Below, one piece after another: positions 34,301-43,168 of a DNA stretch of 64,000 bases. The stretch lies in contig DF239337.1 in NCBI GenBank assembly GCA_000507305.1, forward strand, positions 47,082 through 111,081. The letters run 5' to 3'. Made by a program: the position numbers and the translations under genes. How positions within the stretch are numbered: position 1 is the first letter of the stretch; each line of letters starts with the position of its first letter. The notes beneath the pieces are model-generated. The model saw only the letters and a program-made list of their open reading frames with translations. It was not told where the DNA came from and made no database searches. The stretch comes from Breviolum minutum Mf 1.05b.01 (lineage: Eukaryota > Sar > Dinophyceae > Suessiales > Symbiodiniaceae).

Positions 34301-37300
34301 AGCGACCTGTAAGTTGATGGTTGCCATTCCTCGGAAGGGAAGGCCCTGTTTTTCAGGCGTTTATCTTAGTTTTAGGGAAGCCAGCATTTCCTGCATGTGC
34401 AACAGCCAAATGAGGCATTTGCCGCTGGGCAGCTTGATCCCCACAAATAAAGGATAGCCAAACAGTGGGATAGGCATGACCCCAATTGAACTCTCAACTA
34501 TTGATTGATGTGCAAGTGATTTGTTGGGGGGTTCAACTTCCGTAACTAGTTGTTTGTTTTTTTTCAAACCAAATCTGATGTTGATTTTGACCCAAGGGGT
34601 TCACTGGCAATTAAAAAGGTTGGTAGTTTTCCATCCCAAAAAAATGGAATCACCGGAATCACCATAAATGGGATGGAGTTACCTGGGGACATGTCTAGAA
34701 AAGCACACCACCAACCTCAACAGCCATCCACCCATGGATTGACTCGGGGTACATGGTCCAGTTCCACTGGTCCGTTTGTCCGGAAGGTGAAACCCAAAAA
34801 ACTCACCCTTTGGAGTGTCACCTTTCATGTTGCGCAAATGACCTGAGCAGAAGCATGCACACATACTGAAATATCAGTAAATATCATACATAATATACAT
34901 ATCTATATCTCAGTGAATATATAAGTAGATAGGTAGATATACAAAAATATCATATATAAATATAAATATATAATCATATATGTATACATGTTGTAGTAAA
35001 TAACGTGCTACAAAGAAAACAAAGAAACAATTAACCTGGATAACATGGTGTTTACATTTAGAAAAATATGCTGAAGTATATCAATACTGACTCAAGTTGA
35101 GTTCGGTCGCCATACGGGCTTTGGAAGCTCCAGAGTGCTCTCACAAATTCAAAACAAACGATGGGATTTCCCCATAAACTTCCCACAACGTGTATTTGTT
35201 GCGAACAGCGGCTTTGTGCTGTTTCTGTTCTTCCATCTCAGTGGGCCACTTTGGCACTTTTTACATGTTTTAATAAGAACACATATATAGAAAACATGAG
35301 GGTGAGAAGTAACAAATACCGTTTATCAGCTTCAAAAAATTCAAGCCATGCTTTTTTGAAACAAAAAACAAATCATCCCCACCATCCCCCTTCCCATTAC
35401 CCTGGTGGGGCCGTGGCCCCTCATTTTGTAAGGGGACCAACCCCCCACCCTACAAAATGGCTTTTTGCATCACTACAAAATGGCAACGCAGCTCAAACGC
35501 CCTACAAAATGGCTGTGCCCAGCCCTCCCCTGGCCTGACCAAATTTTGCGAGGATCTTGTCAACATATTTTTTGAATCCCCCCTCCCATTAGGGTGGTGG
35601 GGCTGGGTGGAGGCATTTTGTAGACCACCAGAATCCACTAGAAGTGTTTAGAAGTACCCAGAAATAAAGTATAATAAAGTATGGTCAAGAAAAGGCTTGA
35701 AGGAATTGATTGAAATGAGGTCCAAAACAGACCATACAGTGGATCCTAAAGGTGTAGATGTGGCAGAGGTGGTTGTTCGCACACCCCGCAGGTTTGCCAT
35801 TTTGTAGGGGTGTTTGTTTGGGCACCCCCCAGGTTTGTCATTTTGTAGTTCCAGTGCCCCCACATGCCNNNNNNNNNNNNNNNNNNNNNNNNNNNNNNNN
35901 NNNNNNNNNNNNNNNNNNNNNNNNNNNNNNNNNNNNNNNNNNNNNNNNNNNNNNNNNNNNNNNNNNNNNNNNNNNNNNNNNNNNNNNNNNNNNNNNNNNN
36001 NNNNNNNNNNNNNNNNNNNNNNNNNNNNNNNNNNNNNNNNNNNNNNNNNNNNNNNNNNNNNNNNNNNNNNNNNNNNNNNNNNNNNNNNNNNNNNNNNNNN
36101 NNNNNNNNNNNNNNNNNNNNNNNNNNNNNNNNNNNNNNNNNNNNNNNNNNNNNNNNNNNNNNNNNNNNNNNNNNNNNNNNNNNNNNNNNNNNNNNNNNNN
36201 NNNNNNNNNNNNNNNNNNNNNNNNNNNNNNNNNNNNNNNNNNNNNNNNNNNNNNNNNNNNNNNNNNNNNNNNNNNNNNNNNNNNNNNNNNNNNNNNNNNN
36301 NNNNNNNNNNNNNNNNNNNNNNNNNNNNNNNNNNNNNNNNNNNNNNNNNNNNNNNNNNNNNNNNNNNNNNNNNNNNNNNNNNNNNNNNNNNNNNNNNNNN
36401 NNNNNNNNNNNNNNNNNNNNNNNNNNNNNNNNNNNNNNNNNNNNNNNNNNNNNNNNNNNNNNNNNNNNNNNNNNNNNNNNNNNNNNNNNNNNNNNNNNNN
36501 NNNNNNNNNNNNNNNNNNNNNNNNNNNNNNNNNNNNNNNNNNNNNNNNNNNNNNNNNNNNNNNNNNNNNNNNNNNNNNNNNNNNNNNNNNNNNNNNNNNN
36601 NNNNNNNNNNNNNNNNNNNNNNNNAAAAGCACCACGCACCCACCCAAGAGACTCAATCAAGGTCTGCTGTGGATAATTTACATGTTTTACAATGTTTTGC
36701 CTTTCTTTATCATTCTTTATTATCTAGCACTCCTGGTGCGGAGGGGCATGTGGGGGCACTGGAACTACAAAATGACAAAACTGGGGGGTGCCCAAGCAAA
36801 CACCCCTACAAAATGGCAAACCTGCGGGGTGTGCGAACAACCACCTTTACAAAATGACAAACCTGCGGGGTGCCCAAACAAACACCCCTACAAAATGAGT
36901 CCCCAGAACAGGGTACTTAAACTTCATTGTCAATTCAGCACTTTTCTCTACAAAATGAGTCCCCACTACAAAATGACAGAACAGGGGCCCCTAAATGCAC
37001 CCAAAAATCATTGCCCAAAAAACCTCTACAAAATCAGTATTTTGCAAAAATCATGTTCAAACGACCCTAAGAAAATCTCCTCTACATGAAGAACCTGCAA
37101 AGCTGCCACCAATCTGCCGACATAACCTCTACATTTTGAAGCCTTAAAACAGACCCTAGCCCCCCTCATTTTGTAGAGGAAACTGTTGGGGGTATTTTTT
37201 GACAAAAATAATCGAGCCATTTTGTAGGGATGCAACCCCGAACATAAGAAATCCTAAGAACATGTATATAGACCATGTGTGATCATGTAATATCATGTAT

Positions 37301-37798
37301 GCATCAAAAGAATTCAATAATAGAACCGACCTCTGTAAAAGGGCATATCTAAAATTCTGTGGTGGCCACCAACTCTTCTTCTACAAAAATGGGGTTTCCA
37401 ATCTCTACAAAATGGGGAGGCACAACCCTGGCACTACCAAGAATTCTCCCTACAAAATGGCTACGGGGCAAATGAAGCCTGAAGAAAATTACAGTCTCTA
37501 CAAAATGGTAGGGGCCAGGGGCATATCTCAGACCCCTAAAATCACTAAAAAGTTGGGTTTATAGATGGCACGACCCCACCCATTCTGTAGGGGAAATGGG
37601 AAGGGGGATTCCCCACCAAAGTATCTGCTTCATTGCTTCCATGGAATGTCCATGTCGATGATCATGGCTCCAATCTTTCACTTCATCCCATTGGAAGCTG
37701 CCATGAGGGCTGTGATGATAGTAGTGATGACCAAGACCTGCAAGGCCTACAAGACCCAACAAGCTCGAAAGGAGCGCTACCACGGAACAACTCAGCAT
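31331..37798 (-). CDS. Predicted secreted Cys/His-rich repeat protein with His-rich octapeptide array
   Basis: Five exons in frame: 37617-37798, 34035-34213, 32789-33719, 32212-32370, 31331-31802, giving about 640 residues. Exon 1 starts at ATG and encodes a hydrophobic signal peptide (MLSCSVVALLSSLLGLVGLA) followed by HHYYHHSPHG. The rest carries eleven modules of the form C-x3-C-x5-C-x3-C (x4 in three), usually CHxxCGxDxxCHxxCPxP, for example CHRMCGDDMACHDSC, CHQTCGHDHECHQKC and CHHECGDDRKCHHKC. Between modules six and seven lies a run of about twelve FHHHHDGN octapeptides. The density of Cys, His and Asp suggests secretory-pathway or extracellular metal binding; that is inference. I know no family with this module. 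Exons 4 and 5 are recent duplicates. The first junction spans a 3.4-kb intron containing an assembly gap and is the least certain, although phases agree. An alternative is that exon 1 belongs to a separate gene. Confidence 0.75.
31682..32800. repeat. Tandem duplication of exon plus intron, period about 559 bp
   Basis: The exon ends at 31682-31802 and 32241-32370 are nearly identical (offset 559), as are the following introns (for example TTACTAAGCA and CACTCATTCCTAAATAGGAACC at 31913/32493 and 32001/32580). The duplicated exon starts and ends in the same phase, so the copy adds a module without a frameshift. In the copy at 32212 the donor reads GCTTG|GTAGGT. Confidence 0.85.
32866..33138 (-). 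repeat. 24-bp coding minisatellite (FHHHHDGN)n
   Basis: About twelve tandem copies of a 24-base unit; on the plus strand it reads like ATGGAAGTTACCATCATGGTGATG. It encodes FHHHHDGN with minor variants (HHHHDDD, HHQHDGN, HHHHDND). The long frames on the other strand are shadows of this array. Confidence 0.92.
35768..36846. repeat. Inverted repeat flanking the assembly gap
   Basis: Bases 35768-35868 (GGTGGTTGTTCGCACACCCC ... CCAGTGCCCCCACATGCC) are closely matched in reverse complement by about 36739-36846 (GGCATGTGGGGGCACTGG ... GGTGTGCGAACAACCACC). The gap therefore sits in the loop of a hairpin with ~100-bp arms. Confidence 0.85.
35869..36624. other. Assembly gap (756 N)
   Basis: Run of N. 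Open frames reported across it have no meaning. The size may be an estimate. Confidence 0.99.
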
Positions 37799-39134
37799 GA
37801 GTTGCAGGTGAAAGCTTAAGGTTTTTCCAAAGAAAAACCCACCCGGAGAAAATGGGCCTTCTGTACTGATCCGAAATGCTGCAGATCAAAAACAATCTTC
37901 GGTGAATCTCTTTGGACTGATGGGTTACCACGCCAGTAATAAGACAAAATATCAAGGCACGAAGTGCAAGTGACAGCAAAACGCTATATGACACATGATT
38001 ACTCATTGTCAGCTGGTAGATATGAATAGGTATGATATATGGCGTGTGGTATGGCTGACTGGCTGAATGTAGGAGGTCTGATTCAAATGTTGCAAGATGC
38101 TGCAACTGAAAGAAGGAACCTTGGCAAAGTTGGAAAATGCACCGAAGTATCTCTAGATCTGAAAAAAAAACACGGGTTTCAACAAAATTACACCCAAATG
38201 AACATCATAGATAACTAATCAAAATCATTCAAAATCAACTTGATGCATCAACATCTTCAAAATTTGACCATGCGCTTTATAAGGAAACAAAATGTCTACC
38301 AAATGAAAATCAAAGGGCAACCTCCCGCAGTACCACTCCCCCCCCCAGAAAACAAGGTCTTATATAATATTTGGGGGATGATGGTGGCTCATAATCCCTT
38401 CATAAGGCCTTATATCTGGTGGGGTGAGTGGCATTGGAGTGGTATATCGGTGGATTTCCAGGGTTTCCATCTGCTCCACCTCTTTGAGTTCGAATAAGCC
38501 ACCATTGGCAGCCACTGGTCTTGAGGTCAACTTTCCAGCAACATCTTTTGGCCTCAGGATTCTTTGCGAGTGAAAAAAACATGGGGTGGTGTTTTTTGGG
38601 GATGCAAAAAGTGGTTGATTCGTTTTTTGAAATCCCCAAAACAACTGGGATTTTTTTAAAAGCCTGGAAAATCATAGTTTAAATAAATGCAAATAAACTA
38701 CCAACCTCACCCCAAGATCAAAGCATTAGGGAAATGACAAGGCGTCCATTGACAATCATCGAGGTGAGATTGGGAAATAATATATAACTCCTGGAAGCCA
38801 ACAGCTGAAAGCCATCATAGCAACTACCATACAAGACAAAACCTATGATAGAGTTTGAGGATAGGGTGAACTTATTGCAAGGAAATAATATCCAAATCGA
38901 CTTGTCGATCTCACGCTGTGGATGACTCACAGGCAAAGAAGTGAATATCTTCCCTGTGGACTGGTGGGGCAAAAAGGATTACCATCATGGATTACAATAG
39001 TTCCTATAAAATAGGTAGGGTATGGTGAGTAATATAGAGTCATATCCTTTACCTAGCCCAAACCGCCAGTTTCTCGATCTTTTCAGTTCCCTCAAGTCAC
39101 AAGACTTACAAGAGAAACACATCCCAAAAGAAAA

Positions 39135-39235
39135 CTGGTTGGTGGTTTCAACCCCTTTGAAAAATTGAGTCACATTGGAAATCTTCCCCAAGGTTCGGGG
39201 TGAACATAAAAAAATATTTGAAACCACCACCACCA
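39135..39235. mobile_element. Inverted-repeat element, family A
   Basis: CTGGTTGGTGGTTTCAACCC at the left, ATATTTGAAACCACCACCA at the right. The interior CATTGGAAATCTTCCCCAA matches the family core. Confidence 0.8.
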
Positions 39236-39373
39236 AGAAAAACCAACGAGTCGAATCACCTGAGGATCCGACACAGTATAGGTGACGCTATAATTTCCAC
39301 CCTCCTGGGTGTGGGCATGTCTCACCGAGTTGTTCGGTAAAGCTGGTCATTTTTGAATCGGGGGAGATTGGGT

Positions 39374-39483
39374 TATTACGCTCCCTGAAACTAACACTTC
39401 GCACCTGAAAATAGGCCATCCCAAAAGGAAACTCATCTTCAAACCATCCATTTTCAGAGGCTATGTTAGTTTCAGGGATATTA
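39374..39483. mobile_element. Inverted-repeat element, family C variant
   Basis: TTACGCTCCCTGAAACTAAC at the left and GCTATGTTAGTTTCAGGGAT at the right. The interior has GCACCTGAAAATAGG and CCATCCATTTTCAG. Related to the copies at 25794 and 16785. Confidence 0.65.
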
Positions 39484-39927
39484 CATCCATACACCCCCAA
39501 GAGTTCACATGTGGAACCGAAAAAAAAATCACCCAATCCAACAAGGTTAAAATCACCTTCCATCCACCTCCATTCTTGAAGGGTTCCATGGTTTTCATGT
39601 TCCAGGGTTTTTTGGTCGATATATCCAAGTCTTAAAATGTGCAGGGAAAAAGCCTCAAATCTAAAAAGAGATGAACATGCAACATGGAGGCACTATGTAC
39701 CACTCGTAAGGCTGTGCAATAAACAGGGATGGCAATTTCCTTACAAAAGGCGGTGTCCGTACAGCATCTTTAGGTGTTTGCATACAAAAAGTTAGGAACA
39801 TGATATTTTTGATGATCAAACCTAGAGACGGAAACACACCAAAAAACATCTAAAACCTCGCTTTAAATGATGGATGTTCTGATCATCATTTCGAAGTGAA
39901 AGGCAGCAGCTACCTACATCAGCCAAA

Positions 39928-40218
39928 TTAGATATCTTCATTAATTGAAGCTACAACCCGTAAAGGTGTTGATGTTGGAGCTGAAAAAGGGGCCAACTTC
40001 AAGCTGTTCAAAACCGTGTGTCTCAACAGTTCAACGGCGGAAATTATGACTTCAGGATGAGCAAATGTTGCTGAACAAATATCATACATTGATACAACGA
40101 CCCGTGAAACTGACAGTGACAACACCTCCAAAATCATCAGATAATGATACAGTATCTCCAAAAAAACAATCATCTGAACTGTTTTTTCGTCAGTTAGTTT
40201 GAGTGTTGTTACTTCAAA
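39928..40218 (-). CDS. Candidate terminal exon of an unrecognised gene
   Basis: A phase-0 frame of 96 codons runs from an acceptor (TTTTTCCAG|TTTGAA) to TAA. The peptide is helical and HEAT-like in feel (EVTTLKLTDEKTVQM, ILEVLSLSVSRVVVSMYDI, HPEVIISAVELLRHTVLN) but I cannot name it. Upstream exons were not found, so gene extent is unknown. It could also be a chance frame. Confidence 0.4.
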   Translation of the reverse strand, partial: FEVTTLKLTDEKTVQMIVFLEILYHYLMILEVLSLSVSRVVVSMYDICSATFAHPEVIISAVELLRHTVLNSLKLAPFSAPTSTPLRVVASINEDI

Positions 40219-40219
40219 C

Positions 40220-41390
40220 TGGAAAAATCTGAAACAAAAGTACAGTAAAAATATTACCAATGACATCACTTTCCAGAAGAAAATCTATCACATAGTGCGA
40301 AAATGTCATAACTTTTCATCATGATAAAAATCATCATAATTCGCTTCATTTTCCCCGGTGGTTTTCTCCATTTATTTTCGTTGAAAGAACGGGAATCTGA
40401 GTTGGTGACCACTTTCTCGAGAGTATAGGGAAGATTCACATCATTCTCCTGGCATTTTTCTACACTTCAAAGGTTTGGTCCCCCGGACCCGAATCGACGA
40501 GATAAATTTGTGGGGAAACTGCCTATATAACGCACCGCGGGAGGAAGCATCTCGTAGGATATATAGGACGTCATGTTGACCAAAAATTATACATATACGT
40601 ATAATATACATATATTTACGTATGTACATTTGTTTTTTTAGACTATGCGTGTTACATATTTGTTGATCTATCTGATTTCTGGATCACCAACAGCTAGAAA
40701 ATAAATACAAGTTAACAGGTGAACCCAGGACTTTTTTACAGATTTTCAGCATATCAAAAAATCAATAGTTTCACACGTGGTGGAACGATCACATCTGGGG
40801 CCCCCAGATAAGTAATCAATTTGAAGAGTAAAACTCAAGGTGAAAGCTGTTTTAACCCCTCCAAAAATTCAACAATTTGGAACTTCACAAATTGATGGAA
40901 CTGCCAGTCGTTGGTTTGTTTCATCTCTTTAATTTCAAGGTGGGACCCCCCATCTTCAGATTATATAGGAATTATATGCATATACTTTTGCATGATCAAC
41001 TCATCTACCAAAGGAGCTACACCTACCCCACGAACAATAGCAACATCTTTTGAAACCGAAAAATCTGGAGGCGGCCAAGAAGATCATGTTCCTTTCATTT
41101 CTTGGTGATGTTCAGGTTCCGTCAATTTTGATACAACAACATCATCCAAACTCATTGGTTGTTAAAAACACGGCGCACGCTGCGTGTTTGTTTTTTCCAA
41201 GGATGAGACCAACACAAAGGCCCATCAAATACCAACATATCTTAGAAAGGAAGTGTCTGAGGTGAAGCGTGAGAAAAATAAGGAAGCAGTGACTTTGGTC
41301 GCCGTGTTTTTTTTGGAACTCCTCCATGCATCAATCTGAAAGATACTGTTGATGGAAGAAATCCTGCACCGGATCTAAGTTGAAGGATGC
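40220..41390. other. Non-coding stretch
   Basis: AT-rich sequence. A single family E arm (TACTGTTGATGGAAGAAATC at 41345) has no matching second arm nearby. No exon recognised. Confidence 0.4.
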
Positions 41391-41482
41391 CTAGTTGGTG
41401 GTTTCAACCCCCAGGAAAATATTATAATAATCAATTTGGATCATTGCCCCAGGTTGGGTGAAAAAATGAAACCACAACCTAG
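41391..41482. mobile_element. Inverted-repeat element, family A
   Basis: CTAGTTGGTGGTTTCAACCC at the left, ATGAAACCACAACCTAG at the right. It ends 16 bp before the LTR-like element. Confidence 0.8.
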
Positions 41483-41497
41483 ATTCATTAATAATTG

Positions 41498-41704
41498 AAC
41501 AGGGGGACCCAAACACAACAACAAGATCACAAAGTATATGTTGATGGTAAAGGGTCAAGAATGAAAGAAACACAAACAAGTTTTGCGTTTCAAAAGAAAG
41601 ACCGTGTCTGTTTTGCTTGAGGCAAATGTAATTCGAAGGAGTATACATGGTTTTCATGTATACCCGACTGGAAGTGAATTAAGGTGGTATGTTCACATGT
41701 ATAT
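41498..41704 (-). repeat. Direct repeat (putative 3' LTR)
   Basis: On the plus strand runs from AACAGGGGGACCCAAACACA to GTATGTTCACATGTATAT. It differs from the partner at 42961-43168 by about ten substitutions and a one-base indel. Confidence 0.85.
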
Positions 41705-42850
41705 GGGAACTTGTCTGGAAGAAGTTGAAGTAGCTGGATGGAAAGGCAACTGACGTGAACCAAACTCAACACGAGATTTCTTCTGTGGTGGTGGTTCTGA
41801 TCTTGAGGTCCTTGTCGATCTAGCAGGTTCTTCAACAATTGGAGCTTCGATCGTTCCACTAAGAGGTTGGTCTAGAGATGGTTGATCACTTTTAGGCTGA
41901 TTTAACCTGGATTGACGAAGATGTTGAGGTGTAGGCGGTGGTGAGTGACTGTAGGCTTGAGACGAAGTCCTCTTGAACTTAGGTGCCCTAGGTGGAGCTG
42001 AAGGTGGATCACTAGAGGTAGATTCGTGTGAGTCTGAAGCGTCCAAGCTTGAAACGTCGTCACCGTAGTGATAAAGTTCAGGGTTTGGACCTGCTTGCCA
42101 CGTTTCCTCAGTGTATTTCGCAGCCTTGGGATCCGCCGGGCTAACAATCCTAGAACGTTTCGGCCCTGCCAATGGAGTCACAACACCCCGTGCTGGAGCT
42201 ACTAAGGCCCAAGTACCCTGTTGCCTTCCTTGGTCTGCTTCAGGATGTGGGGCAAGTCTAAACCTTTCAGGTGGAGTTGGAGCGCCAGAGGCAGCTCCTC
42301 TTTCAGCAGCAAAGCGTGCTGGAGGGGCTTTGTCTGGTGGTGCTTTCCTAGTCTTCTGCTCCTGCTGAAGTGTCTGATGGACTGGTGGAGGCCTCTTGGG
42401 TCGATCTGGAACGACCGGAGGAGGATCAGAAGGCCTAAACCAATTCTCAACAACCGGCTTTGAAGGAGTGCTGTTACTACGTTCCCTGATCTTGTTGGTT
42501 CTAGATCTGGAACGTGGAGAGCGCTGCCTTTCCTGCTGCTCTGATACCGGTTCTGCTTTGTCCTTCTCAACGGCCCTCCTTGCAATCTCAGGTGGCGGCT
42601 TTGTTTTCGGCTGCCTGGGTTGGGATGGCTGAGATGGTTCTGGCAGAGGTGGTGGCGCAGGATGGGGAAAAGCTTTCACCTTCGCCTTTGGTGTTATTTT
42701 GATGACTGGACCAATCTTAATCCCACTAAGCCCGCGTGGAGATGCACCGAAGCTTGGTGACCGGTGCGCTTCTGAAGATGCAGCACCTTGTGGAGAACCA
42801 GGAGGAGTGAACGTAGGTTCACTCTCTGCTGGCTCTCCGTCCACGTCCAT
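41693..42850 (-). CDS. Proline-rich, probably disordered protein inside the LTR-like element
   Basis: A single frame of 385 codons from ATG at 42850; the stop lies inside the downstream direct repeat (product ends RQVPIYM). The protein is rich in Pro, Ser, Arg, Lys and Glu with little hydrophobic content: acidic N-terminus (MDVDGEPAESEPTFTPPGSP), then a basic segment (RQRSPRSRSRTNKIRERSNS), then PPPVVPDRPKRPPP-like runs. There is no zinc knuckle, protease motif or known domain. Position and lone status suggest a Gag-like or captured passenger protein. Intactness of the frame argues it is recent or under selection. Confidence 0.6.
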   Translation of the reverse strand: MDVDGEPAESEPTFTPPGSPQGAASSEAHRSPSFGASPRGLSGIKIGPVIKITPKAKVKAFPHPAPPPLPEPSQPSQPRQPKTKPPPEIARRAVEKDKAEPVSEQQERQRSPRSRSRTNKIRERSNSTPSKPVVENWFRPSDPPPVVPDRPKRPPPVHQTLQQEQKTRKAPPDKAPPARFAAERGAASGAPTPPERFRLAPHPEADQGRQQGTWALVAPARGVVTPLAGPKRSRIVSPADPKAAKYTEETWQAGPNPELYHYGDDVSSLDASDSHESTSSDPPSAPPRAPKFKRTSSQAYSHSPPPTPQHLRQSRLNQPKSDQPSLDQPLSGTIEAPIVEEPARSTRTSRSEPPPQKKSRVEFGSRQLPFHPATSTSSRQVPIYM

Positions 42851-42960
42851 GCAACGGTCTGGGCTTTCTGTTTCGCGTTTGAAAACCCTTAGTGCGCCAA
42901 AGGCAGCACTGTACCGTCCCTTCCTTAAGCTCGTAGAGTTCTACGGCTGATAACCAATTA

Positions 42961-43168
42961 AACAGGGGGACCCAAACACAACAACAAGATCACAAAGTAT
43001 ATGTTGATGGTAAAGGGTCAAGAATGAAAGTAACACAAGCAACGTTTTGCGTTTCAAAAGGAAGACCGTGTCTGTTTTACTTGAGCCAAATGTAATTCGA
43101 AGGGGTATACATGGTTTTCATGTATACCCGACTGGAAGTGAACTAAGGTGGTATGTTCACATGTATAT
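42961..43168 (-). repeat. Direct repeat (putative 5' LTR)
   Basis: Partner of 41498-41704 in the same orientation. The palindromic stretch TATACATGGTTTTCATGTATA inside both copies could form a hairpin. Confidence 0.85.

Larger units (their letters stand above)
35430..37590. repeat. Cluster of CTACAAAATGG / CCATTTTGTAG motifs
   Basis: Roughly 15-20 copies of CTACAAAATG(G/A) or its reverse complement, spaced irregularly by 15-100 bases, often next to C-rich runs (CCCCTACAAAATGG). Examples: 35451, 35475, 35503, inverted at 35613, 35798 and 35839, then 36764, 36805, 36889, 36949, 36965, 37405, 37450 and 37498. It lies in the first intron of the Cys/His-rich gene, around the assembly gap. Confidence 0.8.
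37800..39927. other. Upstream region of the Cys/His-rich gene and spacer
   Basis: Should contain promoter and 5' UTR of the Cys/His-rich gene; no TATA-like or other motif can be defended. Two inverted-repeat elements (39135-39235, 39374-39483) are listed separately. No coding exon recognised. Confidence 0.4.
41498..43168 (-). mobile_element. LTR-retrotransposon-like element with a single open frame
   Basis: Two direct repeats of about 207 bp (roughly 95% identical by eye) flank 1.26 kb of unique sequence holding one 385-codon frame. The frame reads on the minus strand and starts 110 bp inside the upstream repeat, where gag normally starts. There is no reverse transcriptase, integrase or protease, so it would be non-autonomous (TRIM/LARD-like) or a captured gene. 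Immediately inside the upstream repeat is GGTTATCAGCCGTAGAAC, which may be a primer-binding site for a tRNA half. I could not define a target-site duplication. A segmental duplication unrelated to retrotransposition is the alternative. Confidence 0.6.

Noticed and set aside
35648..37089. Several 270-443-codon frames on both strands
   Set aside because: They run through 756 unknown bases; the N run hides any stops.
41902..42950. Additional open frames overlapping the proline-rich frame on both strands
   Set aside because: They are shadows created by the GC-rich, stop-poor composition of that frame.
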